A stretch of DNA of 64,000 nucleotides, from contig JAFRPB010000029.1 of assembly GCA_017429345.1 (NCBI GenBank), positions 1 through 64,000 of the forward strand. Direction: 5' to 3'. Below are positions 55,289-63,458 of the stretch, one piece after another. The stretch's first letter is position 1. Each line of letters begins with the position of its first letter. This stretch comes from Clostridia bacterium (GTDB taxonomy: Bacteria; Bacillota; Clostridia; Oscillospirales; Acutalibacteraceae). Made by a program: the position numbers and the translations under genes. The notes below the pieces were generated by a model. It was not told the origin of the DNA. It saw only the letters and a program-made list of their open reading frames with translations, and searched no databases.

Positions 55289-56185
55289 CTACACGTTGAT
55301 TTTTACATTTGCGTCGATTTTCGGGAAGCACAGCGTTAACCGCAATCCCTCCCCAGCGTTCTCCGCCGTAATTGTGCCGTGGTGTTTGGAAACGATCTCC
55401 TTTGTGATTGCCAGCCCCAGCCCGGTGCTGTCCGGTGATGCGTTTTTCGCTTTATAAAAGCGTTCAAACAGGTGCGGTAGCTCCGCCGCGGGCACGCCGC
55501 CACCGTTGTCCTCCAGCGTCAGGGTTACGCTTTCGTCGCTATCTTCTATCGCCGCCCGGATTTGTCCGTCCTCCGGAGTATGCTCACAGGCGTTTTTCAC
55601 GATATTGGAAATGGCTTCATTCAGCCACGCGCGGTTGCAGCGAAGCACGGCGGAACTGGTCACTTCAAAATACTTTTGCGGATACAGCGGTCGGAACGCG
55701 GCGAAGGTTTCTTCTGTCAGCATCTCCAACGCGGCGTCTTCAAAGACAAAATCAAAACTGTCCGCACGGATCTTCTGGAGCTTGAGCAACTCGGCGACAA
55801 GCTTTTCCGTTTTTTCGATCAGACGCAGTTCCTTTTCGGCGTTCGGGTTCCCGTTCTGCGCGTCCAGCTCGCAGTAAAGGCGCAGTCCCGCCAGCGGCGT
55901 TTTGAGCTGGTGCGAGACGTCCGCAGCAAATTCCGCGTTCTTGCGGTCCACGTCCTTTGCCCGTTGTTTTTCCAACTCCAACCGGGTGACGAGGTCCGAA
56001 AGCTCATTTTGCAACAGGGCGAGATCTCCCTCGCGCAAGCTGTATGGCAGCGATTTTCCGGTTTTCAGATACGCGTCCAGCGCCATACGCAGTTCAGTTA
56101 TCCGCTTTTTTTTCAAAAACAGTAGTATGCAGAGTATTATAATCACGACGCTCATCCCGAGGATGACAAACAGGTACCATTTCAT
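55289..56185 (-). CDS. Sensor histidine kinase next to the ABC exporter
   Basis: The 298-aa kinase has one N-terminal membrane helix (LFVILGMSVVIIILCILLFL) with almost no outside domain, HisKA with DVSHQLKTPLAGLRL, then HATPase boxes NIVKNACEHTPEDG, DNGGG and GLGLAITKEIV. The absence of a sensor domain suggests that it senses through the exporter, as in Bce-type modules (inference). The ATG overlaps the regulator stop by 4 bp. Confidence 0.9.
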   Translation of the reverse strand: MKWYLFVILGMSVVIIILCILLFLKKKRITELRMALDAYLKTGKSLPYSLREGDLALLQNELSDLVTRLELEKQRAKDVDRKNAEFAADVSHQLKTPLAGLRLYCELDAQNGNPNAEKELRLIEKTEKLVAELLKLQKIRADSFDFVFEDAALEMLTEETFAAFRPLYPQKYFEVTSSAVLRCNRAWLNEAISNIVKNACEHTPEDGQIRAAIEDSDESVTLTLEDNGGGVPAAELPHLFERFYKAKNASPDSTGLGLAITKEIVSKHHGTITAENAGEGLRLTLCFPKIDANVKINV

Positions 56186-56841
56186 TTCTCCGTGTACCTG
56201 TACCCGACGCCGCGCACGGTCTCGATCCGGTCCTTTCCGATTTTTTCACGCAGGCGGCTGACGTGAACGGTCAGGGTGTTGTCGTCGATAAAGTCGCCGT
56301 CGATGTCCCATATGCGTTCCAGCAGGGTGCCGCGCGGTACGATGATCCCGGCGTTCTTTACCAGAACAGACAGAAGCTGAAACTCCGTCGGCGTCAGCAA
56401 AACGGATTCGCCGTCCACATTGGCGGTTAGCTTTTCGGCGTTCAGAAACGCGGGTGCGGCATACTCCGTCTGCCCGGAGCGGCGCAGCAGCGCACGGATG
56501 CGAGAGGTCAGCTCCCGCAGCTTGAAGGGCTTGGTCACATAATCGTCGCCGCCGCAGTCCAGCCCCCGCACCACCTGGAGTTCATCGTCGCAAGCAGTCA
56601 GGAAAAGGATCGGCGCAGAAAAACCGCTTTCCCGCAATTCAGAACAGAAATCAAAACCCATGCCGTCCGGCAGCATCACGTCAAGAAGGATCAGCGAATA
56701 ATCGGCTTCGGCCAGCAGCGACCGGGCGAATTGCAGAGAATCTGCCGCAGCGGGCAGATAGTTTTCCCGTTCCAGCAATTCCATCAGTCCGTCGCGCAGA
56801 AACGCGTCGTCCTCCACGATCAGTATTCTGTCCCGTTGCAT
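56182..56841 (-). CDS. OmpR-type response regulator next to the ABC exporter
   Basis: The 219-aa protein has a receiver domain (VEDDAF acidic pair, Asp in LILLDVMLPDG, Lys in TKPFKLREL) and a winged-helix domain (LTPTEFQLLSVLVKNAG, DNTLTVHVSRLREKIG, TVRGVGYRY). It is the partner of the kinase and the probable activator of the ABC operon through the 22-bp spaced repeats. Confidence 0.92.
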   Translation of the reverse strand: MQRDRILIVEDDAFLRDGLMELLERENYLPAAADSLQFARSLLAEADYSLILLDVMLPDGMGFDFCSELRESGFSAPILFLTACDDELQVVRGLDCGGDDYVTKPFKLRELTSRIRALLRRSGQTEYAAPAFLNAEKLTANVDGESVLLTPTEFQLLSVLVKNAGIIVPRGTLLERIWDIDGDFIDDNTLTVHVSRLREKIGKDRIETVRGVGYRYTEK

Positions 56842-56912
56842 ACCGTTGCCCTCCTGTTATGACGTATTTTCATCATATCTCATTTTTGTTGTTTTTGCAA
56901 GTATTACAATAG

Positions 56913-56948
56913 AAAAAGGCCACGGCAACCGTTTTGAAGTCGTGGCTT
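56913..56948 (-). terminator. Terminator of the TnpV cassette
   Basis: GCCACG/CGTGGC arms, extended by A/T pairs, with a T tract on the minus strand lie 13 nt after the small gene at 56961-57125. Confidence 0.7.
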
Positions 56949-56960
56949 TCATTGTACCCG

Positions 56961-57125
56961 TTATTTCTTGCTTACAATACGCAGGTGGATGTTCAAATCT
57001 TTTTCGTCAGGGGAATGCTGTATTTTCTTAATAACAGCGTTATATTCCTCCGAAAGAAGCGTCCAGATCGACGCCGCCTTTTCACGGTCAACCTCTATGT
57101 GATAATACGTTTTTCTATCGCTCAT
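56961..57125 (-). CDS. Small protein of the TnpV cassette (54 aa)
   Basis: MSDRKTYYHIEVDREKAASI to NIHLRIVSKK starts inside the TnpV stop codon (ATGA overlap). It is a charged, single-domain protein with no family recognised. The tight overlap and a terminator after it support expression as the last gene of the cassette. Confidence 0.65.
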   Translation of the reverse strand: MSDRKTYYHIEVDREKAASIWTLLSEEYNAVIKKIQHSPDEKDLNIHLRIVSKK

Positions 57126-57544
57126 GTGAAAATCAGCTCCCGATTGACGATTTCCTCCGCGCAGTTTCGGAGGTTGTTCATTAATCCGGTCCAACGCATA
57201 GGATCTTCCGCTTTCAACTGCTCGGTGAGGCCCTCCGTTTTTGCCATCGCCTGTACAAGATTTGCAAACATTTCCTGGGCATCGGCGTCGATCTGCGCAA
57301 GGTAAGTGTTCAGTCTGCCGCTGAAAAGGAATTCGTCATAAACGTATTTCTGATGCTTTTTCAGATATTCTCCGTGCCGCCGTCCCCATATGCCGATCGG
57401 CTTTTCATTTTCCGGCTCGTTGTTTACGTCAACCGTCTCCGGTTGCAGGTGTCCGTCTTTCATCTTCCGCCCCGTGGGGTAGTACTGTTCGCATTTCAGT
57501 TCATATTCCCATCCAGTACGTTCGTCGATGATATATTTTTCCAT
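57122..57544 (-). CDS. TnpV family transposon-encoded protein
   Basis: The 140-aa protein has the TnpV hallmarks: MEKYIIDERTGWEYEL, KPIGIWGRRHGEYLKKHQK, FSGRLNTYLAQIDADAQEMF, and EDPMRWTGLMNNLRNCAEEI at the end. The family occurs in Tn4451-like and related clostridial elements; its function is unknown. It supports the mobile nature of this region. Confidence 0.88.
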   Translation of the reverse strand: MEKYIIDERTGWEYELKCEQYYPTGRKMKDGHLQPETVDVNNEPENEKPIGIWGRRHGEYLKKHQKYVYDEFLFSGRLNTYLAQIDADAQEMFANLVQAMAKTEGLTEQLKAEDPMRWTGLMNNLRNCAEEIVNRELIFT

Positions 57545-57545
57545 A

Positions 57546-57707
57546 TCATTTTTCCTCCGCTTTTTTAATGAGTTTCAGAAGTAATGTGTCCACGTCCTCA
57601 GTAGGATAATCCGCTGCAAGCAGCATGTTCCGCCATTCATTGATGCCGTTGATCAGCAGGTTGCACTCGAAGTCCGTAAACTTCATCTTGACTTTCTTTT
57701 CTTTCAT
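57546..57707 (-). CDS. Small protein upstream of TnpV (53 aa)
   Basis: The ORF begins MKEKKVKMKFTDFECNLLIN and ends KLIKKAEEK. It has a GGAGG site 9 nt before the ATG and lies 1 nt before the TnpV start. It is helical, with no known family. A stem-loop at 57719-57755 overlaps the ribosome binding site region. Confidence 0.65.
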   Translation of the reverse strand: MKEKKVKMKFTDFECNLLINGINEWRNMLLAADYPTEDVDTLLLKLIKKAEEK

Positions 57708-57718
57708 AATGAAAACCT

Positions 57719-57755
57719 CCGTTTCTTTGGTGATTCCATCATACCAAAGAAACGG
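57719..57755 (-). promoter_or_regulatory. Stem-loop at the ribosome binding site of the TnpV cassette
   Basis: A perfect 12-bp stem (CCGTTTCTTTGG/CCAAAGAAACGG) with a 13-nt loop ends within the GGAGG of the 53-aa gene. It could hide the ribosome binding site or mark a cassette end. Confidence 0.5.
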
Positions 57756-57823
57756 AGGCCTGTCGAATGTGCGAACAAATCCAATCCTTTCTTTCGATAA
57801 TACACTTTTCGACAAAGAATGAA

Positions 57824-58573
57824 TCAACTTTTTTTCTGAGGTGGAGTCCATCCTTCATCATAATTGACAGCATTAATATATGTTTTTCCATTCCCAATAA
57901 CAAAAAACAACTCACCATTTCGTATAACAAATGCTTGTTCTTTTTCTTTATCTGTAAGATCAAGATCAAGGGCATAATCTAAGTGCATCCTACAAAAGCC
58001 AAGATTTGACAGTGTAATAGTATGCTCATCCGTATATTCTGTAAGTATTCTTTCAGCATCAAGGACAACCATCGGGTATTTTGAATCATACAACAACTTG
58101 ATACTATTAACTATCGAACCAGTATTGGTTTTAATTGTATCATTACAACCAATCGTTATTTGATAACAACCAGTGGTAAAATCTTTAAAAATGTTAAGAG
58201 CAATACCATATTGTAAAGGGATTTCTTTATCTAAATACTGTCCTTTTGCAACATTTCTATTGTTTTTATAAAACTCAAGATTACATATACGGCAATCCAT
58301 ATGATTATTATTCATATGATCAACAACATAACCTTTTGCTGTCATATCTTCCAAAACATCTTTACCATACCATTTTGCCATCATATATCTGTGAAGCCCT
58401 CCGCCAAGTGAACTGTTTGACGGATACCCATTATTTAGCCCCCAAGTGTGAGATGAAAGCTCTGAATAGTAATCATCTCTATAAGTACACATTGCGAGTG
58501 TTTCCCACTCAGGTCTTCCAATAAAGATAGTATCTCCGTTAACTGCAAAGCTATTTTTACTTTTCCTTGGCAT
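57824..58573 (-). CDS. HNH endonuclease-like protein, AT-rich
   Basis: The 249-aa protein carries an HNH motif in KGYVVDHMNNNHMDCRICNL followed by NNRNVAKGQ, and an N-terminal region (SSHTWGLNNGYPSNSSLGGG) like free-standing phage or intron-type HNH proteins with an AP2-like fold. The gene is markedly AT-rich beside its GC-rich neighbours, suggesting separate origin. GAGGAG lies upstream of the ATG. It sits just inside the proposed right end of the element. Confidence 0.75.
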   Translation of the reverse strand: MPRKSKNSFAVNGDTIFIGRPEWETLAMCTYRDDYYSELSSHTWGLNNGYPSNSSLGGGLHRYMMAKWYGKDVLEDMTAKGYVVDHMNNNHMDCRICNLEFYKNNRNVAKGQYLDKEIPLQYGIALNIFKDFTTGCYQITIGCNDTIKTNTGSIVNSIKLLYDSKYPMVVLDAERILTEYTDEHTITLSNLGFCRMHLDYALDLDLTDKEKEQAFVIRNGELFFVIGNGKTYINAVNYDEGWTPPQKKS

Positions 58574-58688
58574 ATTGATCTCCTCTTTTTAAGGTGACAA
58601 AAAACAGATTAGTCCATCTTGCGTTTGCATTTAATAGTATAATTAGTAATTTCAAGGGTTTTATATATTTAGGAGGCTTAACCCTCTG

Positions 58689-60317
58689 TCAAATAATCTT
58701 ATAATGAACCAATGCCGCCGTTATAATCTTTTCTTTATCCGGCGGACATTGAGGTTGTTTGGCATTTTCGCTTTTCGGTTTATTAAAGCTCTCGCCGACT
58801 TCCAGCCCGAGCTTGCGTTTCACCTGCGATATGTAAAGCGAAGAAACCTTTACCCCGTATTCTCTTTGAATATACGTTTTTATTTCCTCATAGGTCGGAT
58901 GTGCTTCAGAGGCTGTCAGATCCTGATCGTCTAAATCAATTTTGAAGTCCACGTACATGTCCGGAGTTTTTCTAACCAAAGAAACAACGGTCTCCACATG
59001 GCTCGTTGCGGGGAACATATCCACGGGGCGGGCGCGGTCGACGCGCCAGCCGAGCGACGCGAAAACGGCGCAGTCGCGGGCGAGTGTCGCGGGGTCGCAG
59101 GAGATATAGATGATCTTCTTCGGATCCATTTTGTCGATCGTCGCGGGCAGCGTCGCGCCGCAGCCCTTGCGTGGCGGGTCGACGATCACCGCGTCGGGAC
59201 GCACCCCGCGCGAGAGCAGCTCCGCCGCCGCTTCCTCCGCGTCGGCGCAGAGAAATTCCGCGTTCTCAATGCCGTTGATCTCGGCGTTTTTCCTCGCGTT
59301 TTCGATCGCCTCGGGCACGATCTCAACGCCGATCAGACTTTTTATTTTATCCGCCATCGAAAGCCCGATCGTGCCCGCGCCGCAGTAGAGATCGATCACG
59401 GTTTCCTCCCCCGTCGGGGCGAGATATTCCGCCGCGAGAGCGTAGAGCTTTTCCGCATTGTCATGATTGACCTGATAGAACGACGCGGGACCGAGACGCA
59501 CGCGCACGCCGCAGAGCACGTCTTCGATGTATTCCCTGCCGGAAAGCAGAACGTATTTTTCGCCGAGCACCACGTTCGTATCTGCGGTGTTCACGTTGAG
59601 AAAAACGCTTTCGATCTGCGGGAACGCTTCCGTCAGGCGCGAAACGAGCGCCCCGGACGCGGGCAGGCTTTTGCCGTTGACCACGATCACGGCCATGATC
59701 TCGCCGGTGACGAACGCCTTGCGCAGACAGATATGCCGCACAAGTCCTGTTCCCGCCGTCTCGTCATAAACGGAGATCCGATGCTCCGCAAGGAACGCGC
59801 GGAAAATACGGAGGATCCCGGCAAATTCCGCGGGCTGCAGCAGACAGTCTTTACAGTCCGTGACGCGATGCGATTTTTCGCTGTAAAAGCCGATCTTCAC
59901 CTCGCCGCGCTCCGTTCGCACGGGGTACTGCGCCTTGTTGCGGTAGCGTTCCCGCACGCCGCCGACGATCGGCTCCGGAAAGATTTCGATATGACCGAGC
60001 CGCGCGAAACAATCGACGACGCGCTGCGTTTTCAGGGCCGTTTCCGCTTCATATGCAATATGCCGGTACGCGCAGCCGCCGCAGCGGGGAAAAACCCGGC
60101 AATCCGGCGCGATACGATCGGGCGAAGGGACGCGGATCTCGAGAAGTTTGCCGATCGCGTAATTCTTTTTCGCCTTGATAATATGACAAAGGACGGTATC
60201 GCCCTTTGCGCCGCCCGGCACAAAAACCGCCATACCGTCGTAATGTCCGACGCCGCTCCCCTCGGAGGTGAAGCCGTCGATCCTCAGTTCAATGTCGTCG
60301 TTTTTGGATAACGTCAT
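58689..60317 (-). CDS. rlmD: 23S rRNA (uracil-C5)-methyltransferase RlmD with a replaced C-terminal tail
   Basis: From MTLSKNDDIELRID the product is 542 aa. It has a TRAM domain, a 4Fe-4S cluster (CRVFPRCGGCAYRH plus CKDCLLQP), SAM motif DLYCGAGTIGLSMAD, VIVDPPRKGC and the catalytic Cys in YISCDPATLARD. It methylates U1939-type sites of 23S rRNA. The enzyme normally ends soon after SHVETVV. Here about 85 more residues follow (MYVDFKIDLDDQDLT, YGVKVSSLYISQVKRKLGL, NKPKSENAKQPQCP). The gene becomes AT-richer exactly there, so this tail is probably supplied by the integrated element. The start at 60317 follows the upstream MBL stop region by 1 nt. Confidence 0.9.
   Translation of the reverse strand: MTLSKNDDIELRIDGFTSEGSGVGHYDGMAVFVPGGAKGDTVLCHIIKAKKNYAIGKLLEIRVPSPDRIAPDCRVFPRCGGCAYRHIAYEAETALKTQRVVDCFARLGHIEIFPEPIVGGVRERYRNKAQYPVRTERGEVKIGFYSEKSHRVTDCKDCLLQPAEFAGILRIFRAFLAEHRISVYDETAGTGLVRHICLRKAFVTGEIMAVIVVNGKSLPASGALVSRLTEAFPQIESVFLNVNTADTNVVLGEKYVLLSGREYIEDVLCGVRVRLGPASFYQVNHDNAEKLYALAAEYLAPTGEETVIDLYCGAGTIGLSMADKIKSLIGVEIVPEAIENARKNAEINGIENAEFLCADAEEAAAELLSRGVRPDAVIVDPPRKGCGATLPATIDKMDPKKIIYISCDPATLARDCAVFASLGWRVDRARPVDMFPATSHVETVVSLVRKTPDMYVDFKIDLDDQDLTASEAHPTYEEIKTYIQREYGVKVSSLYISQVKRKLGLEVGESFNKPKSENAKQPQCPPDKEKIITAALVHYKII
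58987..58997. other. Proposed right attachment site (attR) in rlmD
   Basis: ACGGTCTCCAC, coding VETV, marks the point where rlmD changes from GC-rich core to an AT-richer tail. It pairs with 37866-37876. Serine-recombinase elements of streptococci are known to use the rum/rlmD 3' end as target. Confidence 0.55.
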
Positions 60318-60318
60318 G

Positions 60319-61182
60319 TCAAAACTCCGCTTCCATACCGTCGTAAGAAACGAGGAAGCCGTCCTTCGCCATGATCTTGACAAGCTCGTCGTGCGTGCTC
60401 TTGCCGTTGTGTGAGAAATGGTTGCAGCACCAGACGGTCTTTTCCGTCGCGCAGCCGAATTCGAGAAGCTGCTCGCGCGTGATCTTGTTGCGGTAAAGGT
60501 TCATATGGTGCCCGCCGCCGGTATCGTGACCGCTCGCCATGCCCGTGCAGTCGAAGGATACGAAATCCAGCCGGGGCTTATTCTCTTTGAACCAATCCAG
60601 CGTCCCCTGCGGAAAAAGCCCCGTATCATGCGCGTAAAGCAGCGTGCTCCCGCCGTCGGAGATAAGATAATTCAGCGCCTCATGGTCGGGCCAATGGTTC
60701 GCCGTGAGCGGCGTGACGGTATATTTCCCCGCGGTAAAAGGCTGAAACGCCCGCGCCCGGTGGAAGGTCATCGCCCCGGGCAAAAGCACATTCTCATGAT
60801 AAAACTTCGCGGGCGCGTAATCGTAAGCCCCCTTGGAAAGATAGATATCCAGCGTCGGGAAATCCGCGTCGTCACACTCCTTGTCGCCGCTGAGATATGC
60901 GAAGGGGCGGTTGCGGTAATCCAGCTCCGCGGGCGAGTAATGATCCTCGTGGGCGTGGGTGATCAGCAGCGTGCGGATCTTTGCGAGATCCAGCCCGTAG
61001 CGGCACACATGCCAGTAGGTATCGGGCCCGAAATCGATCAGCAGATCGTCGTTAATCAGCGTTTGCGCGCGGGAACGAAAATCCCTGCCGCCCAGCTCGC
61101 GAGCGCGTTTGCAGAGCGGACAGTTACAGAACACCGCGGGGATGCCCTCCGCCGCGGCGGTGCCGAGATATTTCAGCTTCAT
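60319..61182 (-). CDS. Metallo-beta-lactamase fold hydrolase, PhnP-like
   Basis: The 287-aa protein starts MKLKYLGTAAAEGIPAVFCN with the Cys-rich CNCPLCKRAR loop seen in PhnP. It has the metal motif THAHEDHYSP, further His in LTANHWPDHEALNY and HDTGLFP, and a closing WCCNHFSHNG. Relatives are phosphodiesterases acting on cyclic phosphates; the substrate here is unknown. It is part of a minus-strand run with galU and rlmD. Confidence 0.8.
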   Translation of the reverse strand: MKLKYLGTAAAEGIPAVFCNCPLCKRARELGGRDFRSRAQTLINDDLLIDFGPDTYWHVCRYGLDLAKIRTLLITHAHEDHYSPAELDYRNRPFAYLSGDKECDDADFPTLDIYLSKGAYDYAPAKFYHENVLLPGAMTFHRARAFQPFTAGKYTVTPLTANHWPDHEALNYLISDGGSTLLYAHDTGLFPQGTLDWFKENKPRLDFVSFDCTGMASGHDTGGGHHMNLYRNKITREQLLEFGCATEKTVWCCNHFSHNGKSTHDELVKIMAKDGFLVSYDGMEAEF

Positions 61183-61194
61183 ATGTATCTTCCT

Positions 61195-62070
61195 TTACAG
61201 CTTCGCGGCAAGGTCTTTGATATACGCTTTGAACTGCTCGCCGATCTCCGGGTGCTGCAGCGCGACCTCGACGTTCGCCTGCATCATGCCGAATTTATTG
61301 CCCATATCGAAGCGTCTGCCGGTGAAATCCACGGCGGTGAGCTTGCCGTCCTTCGCCATCGTGTCAAGCGCGTCGGTCAGGAAGACCTCGTGCGCCTTCG
61401 GATTTTCGGGCGTTTTGCGGATGTAGTCGAAGATCTCGCTGCTCAGCACGTTTCTGCCGAGGATGGCGTAAAGCGACAAAACCTCTTCAGGCGTCGGTTT
61501 CTCGACGATCTTGTTCACTTCCATCACGCGGTCCTCGAGCGGCGAAACGCCGAGGGAGCAGTATTTGCCGATATCCTCGCGGGCGCATTCGTTCACGCCC
61601 ACGGTGCATTTGCCGTATTTTTCATACGCGCGGATCAGCTGCGCGGTCACGGGGTCGTCGCCGACGATCACGTCGTCGCCGAAGAGCACCGCGAAAGGCT
61701 CGCCGCCGGCGAAGGATTCTGCCTTCATCAGCGCGTGCGCGGTGCCGTTGGTCTCCTTCTGGCGGATGTAGTAGATATTCGCAAGATCCGCGATATCGTG
61801 AACCGCGTGATAGAAGCCCTCTTTTCCCGGCTTGCCCCTGAGATTTGATTCCAATTCAAAAGCATAGTCAAAATGATCTTCCATGACCTGCTTGCCGCGA
61901 TTGGTTATAATGAGGATGTCCGTAATCCCCGAGGCGGAGGCCTCCTCCACAAGATACTGGATCGCGGGCTTATCCACGATATTCAGCATCTCCTTGGGTA
62001 CGGATTTCGATGCGGGAAGCACTCTTGTGCCGAGCCCCGCCGCTAAAATAACAGCTTTCGTGATTTTCAT
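61195..62070 (-). CDS. galU: UTP-glucose-1-phosphate uridylyltransferase
   Basis: The 291-aa protein forms UDP-glucose for surface polysaccharides and lipids. It begins MKITKAVILAAGLGTRVLPA (nucleotide-binding GLGTR), then SKSVPKEMLNIVDKPAIQYL, VLFGDDVIVGDDPVTAQL and VEKPTPEEVLSLYAILGRNV, all typical of bacterial GalU with normal length. It lies between the MBL hydrolase and the zinc-ribbon membrane protein genes, 12 nt from each. Confidence 0.95.
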   Translation of the reverse strand: MKITKAVILAAGLGTRVLPASKSVPKEMLNIVDKPAIQYLVEEASASGITDILIITNRGKQVMEDHFDYAFELESNLRGKPGKEGFYHAVHDIADLANIYYIRQKETNGTAHALMKAESFAGGEPFAVLFGDDVIVGDDPVTAQLIRAYEKYGKCTVGVNECAREDIGKYCSLGVSPLEDRVMEVNKIVEKPTPEEVLSLYAILGRNVLSSEIFDYIRKTPENPKAHEVFLTDALDTMAKDGKLTAVDFTGRRFDMGNKFGMMQANVEVALQHPEIGEQFKAYIKDLAAKL

Positions 62071-62082
62071 AATAAACTCCTT

Positions 62083-63042
62083 TCAGAGTCCCAACAGCAG
62101 CGCAAAGCCCATCATGGCGAAACTTTGAATATAGCCGTAAAGGATCGCGAACAAAATCGGCATGGCAATGCTGACTCTGCCTTTTCTTGCCAGAAGATAA
62201 TAATAGGTCTCCATATCGGACGCCAGCTCGCGGATACGAAGAATCGACTTTTTCACCTTGCCGCGGTACAGGTAGTTGCCGAACAAACCGAGCGCGATGC
62301 TCATAACGACGCGCACCGCGTAAGAGACTGCCTCCTGCCAGGGCGCCATGGTCGGGCTGTTTGACGAAATATACTCAACCAGAGATGTGTAGTCCATCGT
62401 GCCGGTCATCAGGTTGAGCGCGCCTTTGATATATTCGCCGAATCCCGCGGGAATACAGATGATCGCGACGATCACCATAACCAGCAGATAGAGAAGACCG
62501 ACGGAATACATTTTGCGGTAGAAGCACCAAAACGGGCCGAACAGCGCCGCGCCCCAGTTCCAGCTCACCTTGGCGTCGCGCTTATCCATTTCGATAAAAC
62601 GGAAAAGATAGCGCGTCGCGCCGGGACCGATAAACTGCGCTTCCTCCTCGGCGGGAATGCCGTCGACCATCACGTTGGGCGGCACCGTACCGGGATCCTC
62701 CATCGTTTCCGCCGCCATACGAACCCTTGCGGCAAAGGGACGTGGCGCGCCGCAGTATTCACAGCTCTCCGCATCGACGGGATTTTCCCTGCCGCAGCTT
62801 TTGCACGTCCATTCAAGTCTTTGCGACGGTCTTTTTTCGCCGCGCTCCCGCTCCCCGTCGTCCTCCGGCGGCGCGGTGTTCACATACTGATAATTCCCGT
62901 GCCGCGCCCGATTCGCGCAATGGCCGTACTGTTCCCAGCAGACGCGATGATGCGGCGTGCCGCACTCGGGACAGACAACAATATCGTCCTCGTCGGTAAA
63001 CGTGCGCCCGCAGACCGGACATTGATTGTTTCTGAAAGTCAT
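62083..63042 (-). CDS. Zinc-ribbon membrane protein with DUF2628-like domain
   Basis: The 319-aa protein has an N-terminal RING/zinc-finger-like module (CPVCGRTFTDEDDIVVCPEC, HHRVCWEQYGHC), a second zinc ribbon (WTCKSCGRENPVDAESCEYC), a linker, then WNWGAALFGPFWCFYRKMY as in DUF2628 and three or four membrane helices. The function is unknown. It leads the galU-rlmD run, divergent from prfB. Confidence 0.85.
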   Translation of the reverse strand: MTFRNNQCPVCGRTFTDEDDIVVCPECGTPHHRVCWEQYGHCANRARHGNYQYVNTAPPEDDGERERGEKRPSQRLEWTCKSCGRENPVDAESCEYCGAPRPFAARVRMAAETMEDPGTVPPNVMVDGIPAEEEAQFIGPGATRYLFRFIEMDKRDAKVSWNWGAALFGPFWCFYRKMYSVGLLYLLVMVIVAIICIPAGFGEYIKGALNLMTGTMDYTSLVEYISSNSPTMAPWQEAVSYAVRVVMSIALGLFGNYLYRGKVKKSILRIRELASDMETYYYLLARKGRVSIAMPILFAILYGYIQSFAMMGFALLLGL

Positions 63043-63148
63043 AATACACCTTCCGATGATAATAATCTAATTTATTTTAACCTATTTATATGAAAATTTC
63101 AACGCAAATTGAATATAAAATCAGATAAAATCATTTTTTTAATAATAA

Positions 63149-63177
63149 TTGACAGAATCGCGGAGATTTAATATAAT
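63149..63177 (+). promoter_or_regulatory. Consensus sigma-A promoter upstream of prfB
   Basis: TTGACA (63149-63154), exactly 17 nt, TATAAT (63172-63177): a perfect consensus. The MITE-like repeat begins 8 nt further on, so it is transcribed in the prfB leader. Confidence 0.85.
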
Positions 63178-63184
63178 ATAAGTA

Positions 63185-63351
63185 AACGCTGATTCATTCC
63201 GGTGCGCAGATTGCGCCGTCAGATTTTTCGTCAGATTGTTCAAAAAGACCGTAGTAAGGCTATCGCCTTTCAAGGGATTTTTGGACGATATGACGGGAAA
63301 GATGCAAGCAAGGTACGTGCCGAATCTTCAGATGTGTATGAATCAGCGGTT
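63185..63351 (+). mobile_element. MITE-like element, divergent copy in the prfB leader
   Basis: The ends AACGCTGATTCAT and ATGAATCAGCGGTT are inverted repeats, flanked by TA on both sides. The interior shares AGATTTTTCGTCAGATTGT and ATATGACGG with copies A and B at the same relative places, but the termini differ. It is 167 bp long with no ORF. Confidence 0.7.
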
Positions 63352-63458
63352 ACATCGTTAATATGCGCAGAATACGCGAAAATACGGCGTAGATCGCAGG
63401 CAAAACCCGCCGCCGTATTCCGAGAACCGAATGACATACTGAGAAAGGACTTTTATAT

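Larger units (their letters stand above)
63043..63458. other. Divergent intergenic region with prfB promoter and a MITE-like repeat
   Basis: The region is AT-rich up to 63180. It contains the promoter at 63149-63177 and the repeat at 63185-63351, and no further gene. AGAAAGGAC stands before the prfB ATG. Confidence 0.6.

Noticed and set aside
37799-58573. Complete integrative conjugative element
   Set aside because: Relaxase, MobC and recombinase are present, but no VirB4, VirD4/TcpA, VirB6 or lytic transglycosylase genes are seen, so mobilizable rather than self-transmissible.
58998-61848. Plus-strand reading frames of 437 and 476 codons
   Set aside because: They are antisense to rlmD, the PhnP-like gene and galU, which are clear by motif.
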